Source: Lunularia cruciata
Taxonomy: Eukaryota; Streptophyta; Marchantiopsida; Lunulariales; Lunulariaceae
Direction: 5' to 3'
Assembly (NCBI GenBank): GCA_948567375.1
Contig: OX419758.1
Location: 44,831,001 to 44,895,000, forward strand
DNA: 64,000 nt
Positions within the stretch are counted from its first letter, which is position 1; each line of letters opens with the position of its first letter. A model generated the notes under the pieces. The model made no database searches, had not been told where the DNA came from, and saw only the letters and a list, made by a program, of their open reading frames with translations. Shown here in pieces: positions 10,660 through 22,002 of the stretch. Both the position numbers and the translations under genes were made by a program.

Positions 10660-11660
10660 CCATTCTCAAATGCAATTTTCTTGGAAAAATTATTTAGCAA
10701 TTTTCATATAACAAAACCAAATCTCCTTCACAAATAGTGGCAAGCTTGATGCGCTTATAGTGCCTGACTTTCCTATGTTCTTGTACTTCTTTCATATTTT
10801 GCATTGCATTGTCTCTCTTCTCTTCTAACCACATCAGTTGATGGATATGAAGATCTTAACTTTCTTCTTTTGACAACCATTCCTCATATAGAATCCGGTA
10901 CATCGGTACCTCAAATTTAATTGGTAGGATGGGATGCAAGCCGTATGTCAAGAAATATGGGGTTTGCTTGGTTATGATCTTTTTTGTTGTTCAATATGCC
11001 CACAATGCGGCTGGTAACTTTGTATTCTAATAGTAAGCATAGTTGATAGTCACGTTATTAAGAATTTTATAGAGAAATTCATTCACCTTCTCCACTAGGC
11101 CATTTGCTTGGGATTATAAGGAGTCATCTTCCAATGTTTAATCTGAAATTACTTGGTTAATGCTTCCATCATGGAGTTCAAGAAATGTGTCCATTTATCA
11201 CTAACCAATTCTAGAGGGCATCCATATCTGGAGATGATATTTCAAAAGAAAAATTTTGGAATTGTTTCCGCATCATCTTTGCAAGTTGCTTTGATTTCAA
11301 CCATTTTGGAAGCATAGTCAGTGCAAACCAAAATGTATTGTTTTCTTGTGACTTGGGTTACCAATTGTATCAGCACCACAAAATCAATTCCTCATTTCTC
11401 AAATGAGGCCAATGGTAAAATCAGTATCAAAGGCCATTGGGAAGTAGGCGTTGGTTTTCTTGTTTGTTGACAAGCATCACAACTTTGAATATAGGCATGT
11501 GTGTCTTTATACATCATAGGCCACCAGTACCCCGAGGAAAGAATCTTCTTTATAGTATTCTTCAAGTGTCCTCCCAATGCGTTTGCGTGTAAAGCCTCAA
11601 TTATTCCTCCAAATTCATATGATTCTAAACATCATTGAAGTACTTCCTCTTTGCCCATTT
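10660..11660 (-). pseudogene. Integrase, element A
   Basis: Minus-strand integrase following RNase H. The zinc-binding part (SCDACQQTRK at about 11475) is in the open stretch 11392-11577, followed by the DDE core. The second Asp is seen in LELVSDKWTHF near 11205-11235, where the usual Gly after Asp is Trp. The block with the catalytic Glu, NGLVEKVNEF, is at about 11071-11106, but in a different frame: one base is missing just before it, between YNPK and NGL. Several other stops are present. The C-terminal part continues toward 10660 and is then cut by the solo LTR. Confidence 0.75.
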
Positions 11661-13200
11661 TAAATAAAATGTTGTGTTTAAGCTGATACGGCCCTATTTT
11701 TCTAAGAAAGACTGCCCTCTGCTCCGAGTCGAGCTCTTCATGACATTGGAGAGTATGCAAATAGTGATATTTTGTTGCATACCTCGTACTTTGCATTGTT
11801 GTCAAATGATACAACTCTTTGTCAGGGAACCAATCTTTGACCTCCTCTTCTTGGTCTTGAGTTTCTAACTTGGATAGGAAGTCTGCATTTGGATGCAAAG
11901 GCTCCCCTTCCTTACTTGTACAATATATGTGAATTCTTGTAATAACAAGATCCATTTTGCAATTTGCCCCACTAAATCTGCCTTCTTGACCAGATGTTGT
12001 AAGGCATAATGGTCCACATAGAAAAAAAATTTGTAGCCCAATAGATAATGGCAAAACTTCTTGCAAGCATACACCATTTTGAGTGCTTCCCTTTGAGTCA
12101 TCGAATAATTTCTTTTTGAAACTGAAAGTTGTTGGCTGACGTAGTAGATTGGGTAATCCTTCTTCTTGTCATCCTTCTGACTTAAGACTACTCCAATTGC
12201 CATGGACAAAGTTTCCACATATACATCAAAAGGGAGCGCCCAATTTGGAGCCCTCATAATTGGTGCTTCAACCAATTTCTTCTTTAGTACCTGGAAAGCT
12301 TCTTCTTGACTTGCTTCCCACAAGTAGTCCTTGGACTTCTTCAATAGCTTTGTCAAGGGTGCAGCAAGCACCACATAGTTTGACACAAAGTGTCTATAGT
12401 ATCCCACATATCCCAAGAAGGCTCTCAGCTCCCAAATGTTTTTTGAAGTTTCCAAGGCTGAGATAACTTTTACCTTCTCAACATCTACTTCAATATCTTG
12501 ACTTGAAACCCGATGCCCTAGGAGAATCCCTTCAGTCATTGCAAACAAACATTTCTCCGGGTGTAATGACAAGCTGGCAAAATGACACCTCTCAAAATTT
12601 TGGCATAGATAATCCAAATGTACTTCTCTTTGTCTAAACACACAAAAATCATCAATGAAGACTTCCACAAATTTGTCCAAAAAATCCTTGAAGATTGCAT
12701 TCATCATCCTCTGGAAAGTAGCAACAACATTACACAACCCAAAGGGCACTTGATTGTCAGCAAAGGTGCTCCAGTTGGTGGTGAATGTGGTCTTATCCTT
12801 GTCTGCTTCTCTAGTGGATACTTGATTGTACTCTGAAAATCCATCAAGAAAGTTGTAACAAGGATGACTAGCTACAAAATTGTATTTGTGAAAGTCAAGG
12901 GATGATGATCCTTCCTTGTAATTGCATTCAGCTTGCAAAAATCAATAAAAACACTCAAATCTTCCTAGTTTTCTTCTTTGGAACATTGACGATAGGTGAG
13001 ACCCACTCACTGCTTAAGACAAGAAAGATCATTCCGGCTCCTAGGTACTTGTCAATTTCATCTTTTACCAAGAGCAAGTACTTTGGGTTTAGGCGGTACT
13101 ATCTTTGCTAAACAGGAATTGCACCTTCAAATAGATCAATCCGGTGTTCTCCAAATTGTTGTGGAATACCCGGCATTTGATCAATAGACCAGGAAAATAT
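11661..13200 (-). pseudogene. Reverse transcriptase-RNase H, element A
   Basis: Best preserved pol segment of A, open for 357 codons from 12938 to 11865 and then continuing in another frame to 11632. RT motifs: VPFGLCNVVATFQRMMNAIF, then VFIDDFCVF (FIDD in place of YxDD, as in copy 1). RNase H: VYVETLSMAIG, where the first catalytic Asp is Glu (copy 1 keeps Asp), and the downstream FYVDHYALQHL, with Tyr where Gln or Arg is usual. It ends in the polar tether toward integrase (LSKLETQDQE). The N-terminal RT portion around 12940-13200 has stops. Inactive. Confidence 0.85.
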
Positions 13201-13341
13201 ATCCTAGAATTTTATAAACAAGGCAATGTATCGTGCCAACTCCTCTGAAGTGACTGTCTTCAAAATTGTCAAGATTTTACCTTTTGTCAAGACAACATCT
13301 TGGCAGTCATTGGGATTGATGACTCCTTCAACATGACTCAC

Positions 13342-13593
13342 TCAGCTTAGTCCAAGTTGAGCTGCAATCAAACCCCCTTCCTCCAAGTCATTTTCACCCG
13401 AGGTGAGGTCATATGGATCTTTGTCATTGACGTCTACCTTGTAACATTCCAAGTAATTGACTTGGACTTTGTCTTCAGAATCTTCTGACAATGAATCTTT
13501 GGATTCATCTTCATCTTCTGACAAAGTTGTTCCCCTTAGGTGGGGAACCTTTGTCCAACTTATTGTCACCAACTTCTGGTCCTCGAACGAGAT
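13342..13593 (-). pseudogene. Protease-RT linker, element A, split by a solo LTR
   Basis: Acidic, Ser-rich linker (DEDESKDSLSEDSEDK, LECYKVDVNDKDPYDL, EEGGLIAAQLGL) equivalent to 2094-2370 in copy 1. It ends at the GTCCT duplication (13594-13598), where the 3.74-kb solo LTR inserted. Joining 13598 to 17348 restores the order seen in copy 1, which has the single GTCCT of the empty site. Confidence 0.75.
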
Positions 13594-14261
13594 GTCCTTG
13601 CGACAACCCGACAAATATCACTTTTGCGGTAATCGGGTAAGTAAAGTTTGTTCTCGTAGAGATATTGGTCGGAAATGTCCAAATACAAAGTCAAATGTCA
13701 CAATGTAGTTCTTCTTGGTTGCGTCTTTAATCTCTCAGGTAGAAACCACACCCAAAAGAGAGTAATAAGCATTGATTTGCAGTCTTGTCACAAATTCATA
13801 CCCCTTAATCACAACTCCTTCAATTCTTTCAAAAAAATCTTGATTGTGATGATTTAAGCTCTCCCAAAAATGGCACTTCATTGCAAAATGACTTTGCCTC
13901 AGAAGTGTGTTCCACCCCTCCGCTGAAGGCACAACTTCCTTGGTCAAAATTGCTTCACATCAACTTCGTGCTGCATTCACAAGTGCAGAATACTACCAAC
14001 ACTACAATTCCTCTCTGATTTGTCAAGGCATTGTTTTGATTGCACTTCACTCAGGATCAAACATACAAAATGAATATCAAGGTTGCGGAATCCAACATCC
14101 AACAAGCACACTGACTTGCACTTCTCCACACACTCACAATTACAAACACAATGTTGATACTCAGAATCAAGCTCAAGCAACAAGCACTGCTTCACAGCAC
14201 TTTGCTTTATCTATTCTCAAAAATAATGAGCACTAAACAACAATTTCTTGCAAATGCCACT

Positions 14262-14269
14262 CTTAAATA
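14262..14269 (-). promoter_or_regulatory. TATA-like box of the LTR
   Basis: TATTTAAG on the minus strand in the same context as the boxes at 7546 and 23808, after the end of the LTR protein frame. Confidence 0.45.
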
Positions 14270-14419
14270 GTGAAGCAAATAATAGTTCTAACAAAAATAC
14301 CATTCTACAACAACTCTACAAACCTGCAGATCCAAAATGACAATGAATCTCTTCATATCTGCCTCTTTAAATCTCAAATCTGTTTCTACTCCGATTTGAT
14401 GTCAACCTTGTCATCGGCT

Positions 14420-16800
14420 TTCAAACCTGATAATCTTTCTATAATTTCCCCATCCTCAGGTCTATCCAATTTTACTCTTAACTCTTCTATTTTACAATTT
14501 CTTCACTACAATCTACAATTGAGGTCATGGGTAATTCATCTACTCCCTTATCTCCTGATCCACTCTTCTCTAAAGTTTCAGAGATCAACTCCGAAGACAC
14601 TTGCACTCCTACTTCTACAACTTTGGGTCTTCATACTTCTTTTACCTCACTACGAAGTTTAGCTAACTTTGTCCTAATAAGATCTAGTCTGAGACACACA
14701 TTGTCTCCCACCTCTAACATCTTCCTATCTACATGATCTCGCAGACAAATTAAGAGATTATTTAACTCCATATCCTTTGCCTTCCTCTTGTGCATCTCCT
14801 GCACTAGTAACTTTAGCTCATGCAACCTTGCCTCTTTGAGTTTACATTCAACTTTCGTACTCAGCAGGCCTTGATTTCATTGACGATGCCTTCTACCTCA
14901 TTAGTTGCTTCCACCACCGTAAGCTTCTCCTTCTTCCTCTCTTCTTCCAATTGACTGCAATACATCTGGAACTCATCTTCAAATTTAGCCTTTAATGCCT
15001 CTTTCTCCCTCCGATTCACAAAGAGTTGCTTCTTTGCTACTTGCATCAACCTTCTCAACCAATCTTCTTCTCTACTACGCTCCATTAACTCCCATTGCCA
15101 GGCCTAACCTTTCTCCACCTCTTCTTGAGGCTCTCCAACTCTTGCTCTATCACTGCAGCAATTGCTTCGGAGTGTATCAACTCTACTCACACCTTTGCAA
15201 TTTCTCTTTTCAACCCTGCAACCATCGCAGTCATCTCCTTTGCTTCCTCGTGAATCTTTACTAATTCTTCCCTTGTCACCTCAAAGTGCTTACTCCAAAG
15301 AACCTCCTCAACCAAAGTTCTTTGACCTCCATCTCCACCCTTGTCAGCTTACTTTGTAGCAACGAGGTTTCAACACTCTAGGTCTTTACTACTGCTAATT
15401 CATCCGGTACCTCGAGTTTGGCACTTATCATCTCCATCTTCTTTTGCTGCAACATCGTCAACAGCGGACATACAACCCTGGACAAATAGTCCACTCCTTT
15501 GCACCTAACGTCCTTGGCTCGGACTTTGGGTTCCGACTCCTCTACATCTTGAACCTTGCTCCAAAGTCGAGATCTTTGCACCTTCAAAGTTTCTTCTTCA
15601 GAACTTTCTCCCTCTTCTTGAGTAATTTTACTGGGCCCCACTGTAGATAAATTCAGAGCATTCTTACTCTTGGCAGTCTGGGGTTGTGCCACGACTTCCT
15701 TGCCCTTCTCTTCTCACTGCCTCGTTCTAGCATGTAAACTTTGAGACTCGGCTTTCTGGCCTCCTTCATCGGCTATCACATTTGCTGAACCTCCGCTTTG
15801 CCTTCGCTGTTGCTGCTCGATTCTTCACTTCATAGCATGAACTCCTCTTCTTCTCCTAACATTCCTTCCTTTGATCCGGTTTCTCCTTCCAATTCTTCTT
15901 CTTCTTCTTGCATGACTTCCTTTGTCTTCACTACCACCGCCATTGGGTTAAGCTTTGGAACTTTTTGGGGTTGTACTATCACAACACAACTCTCAGGCTT
16001 GGCTCTCTTTCATGCCCTTGGAAGGTCAATTGCTACAATCTTCTCCTTCCCACTCTCCTTGTAGTACGCATCCCACTCTTGCACTCTCTCCATATAATAT
16101 CACTCATCTTCATTGGCCTCCTTGCGTAAATCTGGATGAAAGTGCAAACGCATTTGACTTTGTTCTTCCAAAGTCAGCAAGTTCAACCCAAAATAAAAGT
16201 GCGTTGCAAATGGCACAAAGTAATGTGGTGGCATATCCATTCTCCATCCTGAAATCATCTGCCCTACTCTCTGATACACACATTTTGCCCAATCTATTGC
16301 CTCTCCCGCAAACATTTGGTGAAAGAACACCACCTGTTGCATAATAACATAGGTGGTTGGCTCTAGTTTTAACATGGCCATCATCACACTTACTATTCCT
16401 CTCTGTTCAGGGTCTCTATAATTATCCACCTTATACTCATTCTTAGTGTGTGGTTGATTGAATGACTTCCTTACTTCGGCAGTCTCTTCTGAAGCATCAC
16501 ACTTTTGATAGAAGGTGGTACCTCCTACCTCTCTTGCTTCTCTTCCCAACACTACTCTCCAATCCGCCTCCATCCATTGAGTGGGATTCCCTCTCTTCTC
16601 CTCATGTTTTGGGCCATCTTTACAATTGCTTGCTGCAATTTCTACCATGAAACCTGGAAAACTGAAGTTCCAGTTCTAGGCCAGGAACGTGATGTGAAGT
16701 CTTGTCAAGACTTTGATCCGTGCTATTACTTCTAATCTACAAATTGCAAGCCCTCTCACCACACTCTGCTTGCTCACTTTTGGAGTCATCGTCTGCTTCC
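14420..16800 (-). pseudogene. LTR-encoded coiled-coil protein, diverged copy
   Basis: Diverged subfamily of the LTR protein. The conserved half is clear at 16648-16100: ADWRVVLGREA, TTYVIMQQVVFFHQMFAGEA, PPHYFVPFATHFYFGLNLL and HFHPDLRKEA, each matching the other copies. The acidic part and coiled coil (15692-15378, 15085-14861, 14825-14631) are broken by stops and shifts, but heptad-like runs such as EKEALKAKFEDEFQMY remain. Core blocks kept while the acidic linker changed freely suggest past selection on the N-terminal half. Function unknown. Confidence 0.65.
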
Positions 16801-17347
16801 TCACTTTCCTCTTGTGGAAGATTGCTCCTAAAATCCTAACCTACTACTCTTCATGCGGATTCGCAATTTGCATCACTTTGGGTCAACTTTGACTAGGCAT
16901 TGGGTAGCAACTGGACATTGCTCCTCCTCCTTGTGCAACTTGTAATTTTATAGTCCTATGCCAATCAGTCACTCTTCAGTTGCTCCTTCTCTTAAATTTC
17001 CAATTTGGTGAAGTTGTTGCATGTCACTATCAAGAAGTTCTTGATCCCAAGGTAATTACTTTCTACCCGTGTACTTTCTTGATTGCGCCGACTCCAAAGA
17101 CGTTTGTTACAGGTTCTTTGGATTTGCTCATGCCACCCAATATGAAGTCTCTCCATGTTCTTCTTTGTCTTCGGGTCTTTAGGTTCTTACTTCACGTCTT
17201 GACCCAAGGTCGACTTTGGGTTTAACTTCACTTCCCCGCTTCTTCTTATTTCTTCCCAGGTTAGCACTCTTTAGGTTCTAACCATCTAATTCTACTTTAA
17301 ATGCTAACAAAACAATAAAAGACAAAAAATGTGGGTACCATAGTCCT

Positions 17348-18130
17348 TAAACCGCAACTTTAGCTGGTGCCAATCCACCACAACTTGGACAATGTACAAC
17401 TAGGGTCTTGCAATCAATAGTGGGTAACCCATCTTTGTTATAGGTCTCAATACAATATAGTTTAATTTGAAGGGTATTCCTCCAATGATCATTGTAATGT
17501 TTGATAGTATACCTTAGTGATGTCTCCTAGTTTGGTCTACAAATTTCAAAACTTGGGATGTTGACTCAAACATATGGTATCCCAACTGATTGGCATTATC
17601 CTTGGTCATGACATTCACATTGGAACGCAAATCAATGGATATTGATTTGATCATGCACCCTGCAATCTCCCATCAACTTTTGGAGATCCCAGATCTTCCT
17701 GTTCAATACAATAAATGACTAGCAAGTCTTTTCTACACATCGCCCATACTTTCTTGAGGGTTGAACTTAGCTACTTCTTATACAGCTTATTGTCTTCCCA
17801 TAGTTGCTTGAATGTAACATTTGCACTCATGGATGCCAAATCCGCTACAATATCATATTGAGGTACTCCTCCTAATTTCACCTTCTTCACCTTTGTCTTC
17901 GGGTTCAAAGTCTTACCATGTTTGAATTTGACTTTGGTGCACTTCATGATGGTGACTGGAGTTCTAGTGGTCTTGACCCAATGTTCTTCGGGTTGGCCCA
18001 CCTTGGCTTGGATCAAATACTTCACTTTGGATCTGATGTCTGCCAGAAAAACTGGAGGCTTTGTCTTCATATCCTCCTCCAAACTCATCTCTCGAGTTCT
18101 AAGTACTACTTCCTTGATTCCTTTTTGCTT
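17348..18130 (-). pseudogene. Protease region, element A
   Basis: Minus-strand segment equivalent to 2391-2905 of copy 1. The open part 17771-18088 includes KLGGVPQYDIVADLASM and FKQLWEDNKLYKK. Downstream, in broken frames, is the protease loop IDLRSNVNVMT near 17610-17640. Compared with copy 1 (IDLHSGVNVMT) the loop Gly has changed to Asn. Stops are frequent. It ends at the GTCCT duplication of the solo LTR. Confidence 0.7.
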
Positions 18131-18139
18131 TAGCTTTAG

Positions 18140-19061
18140 CTAGAATCTTTTCCTCCTTGGCATAAAGAATAGCTTTTGGGCTAGTCTCTTTGCCTTTCGT
18201 GAAGACAAAGAGGTAGTACTTAGTCCCTTGGGATTACGCTTCTTCTTACTCAAGCATGTCTCAACCTTCAAAATTTTGAGGTCTGGCCATTCACCTTCAG
18301 AAGCCGGACTTCCTTCTTGAGGTCTCTCCTCCTCAAGTGTTATACAATTTACATTTGTATCCCCTTTTGACTGGAGCACAGCACGCTTAGTTGGGGTCTG
18401 TACATATTTCATAGGTGGCTTTGGGTTTGGCAGATGAGAGCATTGGTTGCCTGTATGACTCAATCCCTTACAACTCCCACATAAGAGAACATACCCAATT
18501 TGCCATCTTGGCTCCATATAGTTTGGAGACCAATGTCCCATTAAGCCACAATTATAGCATGCTCCGGGTGCTACATTTTGACGTCAATTTTGGTTGCCCA
18601 TTGGGGTCTTTGAGGAGGAGCATTATTATCATACTCCCTCAACCCATACCTTGGACCTTGGTACCATGTGCTTGCCTGAGGCTGTACCTCTTGGGTCTGA
18701 TATACTACCTCTTCTTCTTCTTCTCGGTCCCAGCCTAGAACCCAATCAATTTGTTGCACCGGAAAGGCATTACAAGTGTGGTATTATATGTTTGCATGAC
18801 CCGACTTGCCACACATAATGCACCACACATTGGTTCTTCCAAATGGAGGAGATTTCCTTTGGTCCTTTGCCTCAATCATTTGGATCTTAAAATCCGCAAA
18901 CTCTTTTATAAGAGTATCCAGCTTATGATCAACCTTATATACATTCTTTGCTAGAGGTGTCAAAGGTTTCTTCCCCCCCACCCCCTATTTGTATTCTTAC
19001 TGGATTTGAATCTTCTTCAGATTTTGATGAAGAACTCAAAGATATGAAGGATTCCTCTGAA
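18140..19061 (-). pseudogene. Gag C-terminal part with zinc knuckles, element A
   Basis: Two CCHC-type nucleic-acid-binding knuckles are visible on the minus strand. One is CGSCKGLSHTGNQC in the open frame 18140-18541, an exact C-x2-C-x4-H-x4-C. The other is CIMCGKSGH near 18800-18830, whose final Cys falls after a stop. The frame 18784-18981 before it (VDHKLDTLIKEFADFKIQM) is helical gag linker. In a retrotransposon, Gag packages the RNA into virus-like particles. The segment is separated from the capsid part (21356-22000) by the inverted solo LTR. Confidence 0.72.
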
Positions 19062-19690
19062 GAAGGTGTGGTACCAACATTTTTTATTTTGGACGAGTTT
19101 TAAAGAAAAAGTGCATTACTGAAACCAAATTGAACCCAAATGGAGAAGAAATGATAAGAAGCTTGTATTTTGATTTGACCCAAAGAAGTTGACTTTGTGC
19201 TAGAGGAAGAAGGACTTGGATTAGATCAGACCCAAAGAAGTTTACTTTGTGTTAGAGGAAGAGGAGGAAGGAGGTCAGATGTCAAAAGAGGGTACTTCCT
19301 CCCCCCCCCCCCCCCCTATTTGTATTCTTATTGGATTTGAATCTTCTTCAGATTTTGATGAAGAACTCAAAGATGTGAAGGATTCCTCCGAAAAAGGTGT
19401 GGTACCAACATTTTTTATTTTGGACAAGTTTTAAAGAAAAAATGCATAACTGAAACCAAATTGAACCCAAATGGAGAAGAAATGATAAGAAGCTTGTATT
19501 TTGATTTGACCCAAAGAAGTTGACTTTGTGCTAGAGGAAGAGGGACTTGGATTAGATCGGACCCAAAGAAGTTGACTTTGTGCTAGAGGAAGAAGGACTC
19601 GGATTAGATCAGACCCAAAGAAGTTTACTTTGTGTTAGAGGAAGAGGAGGAAGGAGGTCAGATGTCAAAAGAGGGTACTTCACATCGGAA
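18970..19690. repeat. 331-bp tandem duplication across a retroelement junction
   Basis: The block that starts with a C-run and CTATTTGTATTCTTA at about 18975 recurs 331 bases later (19306 on). Each copy holds the host gag flank, the GAAGG target site (GAAAAAGG in copy two) and the first part of the inserted LTR. Each copy ends in 52-bp units with CCCAAAGAAGTTGACTTTG: two units in the first block (19177, 19229) and three in the second (19508, 19560, 19612). The duplication happened after the LTR inserted. Confidence 0.8.
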
Positions 19691-20243
19691 AGAAGGTTAT
19701 AGGTCAGGATTTCTACGGGGGCCATATCTCAATGACCACATGTCCAAATCATTCTTGCTATGTCTCATTTGAAGTGTCTCGTTCAAGGCTTTCCATTGCC
19801 ACCAAAATCTCAAAGTTTGGAGGTCTATAGCAGAAGTTACAAGCATTTAAAGTTTTGAGAGTAGATGTATAAAGTAGTTGAGTGTCTTTGGGTTTGCAAT
19901 GATTTGGGTCTATGTTCTTTGGGTCTTTACTACTTTGTGCTAGAAGCTTCTTTGCCTCAGGACAAAGGTGACCAGTTCTGAGGGAGTCGGACCTCAAAGT
20001 GCATTGAAGGTGACTTCTGGAGTCTTGAGAGAGGCATTAGAGGAAGTTAGAGTAGGGAAAGAAGATATTTAGGATACATATGACTTCAATTTTAGTATGA
20101 TTGAAGACAAGATAGCATTAGAAGAGAAATAGAAGTAGTGAATGAACCCAAAGTGTAGGATCAGACAGTAAGTGTCTTTGGGTTAGTTACATGAGCAATT
20201 AGGAGAAAGTGGGTTACAAATTGAAGGCATATATAGCGTACTC

Positions 20244-20546
20244 ATGCTTTCAATTTCAATTCTTGATGAGGATGTAATAGAATTAGCAAAGGAATTGATA
20301 GTAATTAGACCCAAAGTAAGAGAAGTAAGAGTGCAAGTGTCTTTGGATTTGACACTTGACACTTTAGAGAAGAGTGGGTCAAAAGATAAAGAGTTAGAGA
20401 GGTTACCCATGACAGGAATTGCAGATCAAGAAGAAGTGTTAGAATTGGTAGAAGAATTGGTAGTTGGTAAACCCAAGGATAGAGTAGTATGTGAGGTTAC
20501 TTTGGGTTTGGAAGCCGAAGAAGAAGTAGACATTGGGTTGGAATAG
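20244..20546 (+). pseudogene. C-terminal end of the LTR-encoded protein
   Basis: Open frame of 100 codons matching the last part of the LTR protein at 8049-7669 and 24100-23934. LEKSGSKDKELERLP, ISDQE-like ADQEEVLELVEEL and the acidic end EAEEEVDIG align in order. The N-terminal half and coiled coil have been deleted from this LTR, so it is a remnant. Confidence 0.7.
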
Positions 20547-20663
20547 TAATAGATTTGAGATTTGAAGGAGCGGATATGAAGAGATGCATTGTCATTTCAT
20601 ATCTACAAGTTGGTAGAGCTGTTGTAGAATGGTATAATTGCTTGTAACTATTGATTGCTCTAC

Positions 20664-20671
20664 TATTTAAG
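20664..20671 (+). promoter_or_regulatory. TATA-like box of the inverted LTR
   Basis: TATTTAAG about 120 bases after the end of the LTR protein frame, in the same relative position as in the minus-strand LTRs. Confidence 0.45.
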
Positions 20672-21355
20672 GAGTGCATTCATAGTATGTTGTTGTTCAG
20701 TATTCATTTTCATGAGAATAGATAAAGCAAAGTGTTGATTTCAATGCTCGTTGCTTGAGCTTGATTCCAAGTATCAACATTGTGTTTGTGTTTGTGAGTG
20801 TGTGGAGAATTTTGAAGTGCAAGTTAGTGTGTTTGTTGGATGTTGGATGTTGGATTCCATAGCCTTGATCTTCATTTTGTTTGTTTGATCTTGAGTGGAG
20901 TGCAATCACAGCAATGCCTTGATAGATTTGAGAGGAATTGCAGTGTTGGTAGTATTCTATAGTTGTGAGTGCAACATAGTGTTGATGTCAAGCAGTTTTG
21001 ATTGAGGAAGTTGTGCCTTCAATAGAGGAGTGGAACACAATTTTGAGATGAAGTTGTTTTGTAGTGAAGTGTCATTTTCAACAGAATTTGAATAATCACA
21101 ACCAAGAATTGTTTGGACAATATTTGATGGAGTTGTGATTAAGTGTGACAAATTGTTGTGACAAGACTACAAATCAGTGTTTGTTACTCTCTTTTGGGTG
21201 TAGTTTCTACTTGAGAGATTAAAGACACAACCAAGAAGAACCACTTGTTACTATTTGACTTTGCATTTGGATATTTCTGATCAGTATCTCTATGGGAACA
21301 AACTGTACTTACCTGATTACCGCAAAAGTAATATTTGTTGGGTTGTCACAGAAGG

Positions 21356-22000
21356 GGATGTACTACAAGAAGCTCTTCTTCTGAGCTTCTTGCCTTTCTT
21401 CTCTCGATTCCTTTGGTTACCAAAAGAGTGAGAGTGAGGTGCCTTATGTTAGGCGATGTGTTTGAGTACCTTGTCCAAGGAAGTTACATTCCTCTCCTTG
21501 GCAAAGATCCAAATCTTTGGTGAAAGTCCTCCTAGAAACCAAGTAATGGCTTAGACATTGGAGTAACCCACCACATTAGATTGCTTTGGAGCCCCGTTCA
21601 AGAGAGCCATGAACTGCTCAGAGTAGTCTCTCAACTTCTCCTTCTTTCCTTGGTATCATAGTCAACTTCTTGGAATTGTTCTAGAAAGTTGTTTCTCAAA
21701 TCTGTACAGTTCGCTGGCATGAACCCCTTCTAGGTTACATATGTGTACCAAGTCTGAGCTTTCTTGTGGAGCATACTTGGAAAAATATGTAGGCAATCCA
21801 TAGAATCATGCTCCTTGTTAGCAAAGGAGATGACTTTGACTTCTTTGATTAATTTTTTTGGATCTTCATCTTGTTTTGTACCCTTATACTTCTGATAAGC
21901 GTGTCATGTGACAGGTAAAAAAGTCACTATTTAGCTCTAAGGAGTTGGTTGAGGTACAATTGAACTTGATGCACCCAAAGAAGTGGCTGGTATTGAAGCA
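21356..22000 (-). pseudogene. Gag capsid region, element A
   Basis: Minus-strand frame with the Retrotrans_gag signature: SMLHKKAQTWYTYVT near 21740-21790, followed by the LRNNFLEQFQEVDYDTKERR block near 21630-21700. This is the region of capsid proteins that usually reads L-x-G-x-A-x-W-(F/Y)...F...F. Stops follow YVT and ERRRS. It directly follows the 5' LTR remnant, so it is the N-terminal half of Gag, cut from its zinc knuckles by the inverted solo LTR. Confidence 0.72.
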
Positions 22001-22002
22001 GT

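Larger units (their letters stand above)
13599..17342 (-). mobile_element. Solo LTR of family A inside element A pol (TSD GTCCT)
   Basis: A 3744-bp unit with ends TGCGACAACCCG and GGGTACCATA (each one base off consensus), flanked by GTCCT at 13594-13598 and 17343-17347. The paralogous empty site is visible in copy 1 around 2330-2337. Its internal protein frame is the most diverged of the set, so this is probably an older insertion or a different subfamily. TATA-like box at 14262-14269. Confidence 0.88.
19067..21350 (+). mobile_element. Solo LTR of family A in opposite orientation (TSD GAAGG)
   Basis: Begins TGTGGTACCAACATTTTTT at 19067 (a duplicated start is at 19398) and ends GGGTTGTCACA at 21350. 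It is flanked by GAAGG at 19062-19066 and 21351-21355, within gag of element A. It is the only family A LTR in the window on the plus strand. It is shortened to 2.28 kb by deletion of most of the protein frame and lengthened by the 331-bp tandem duplication at its left end. Confidence 0.85.

Noticed and set aside
19300-19316. C-run as a functional G-quadruplex element
   Set aside because: A simple homopolymer at a duplication edge; the parallel copy at 18973-18986 is interrupted, so slippage is the simpler reading.
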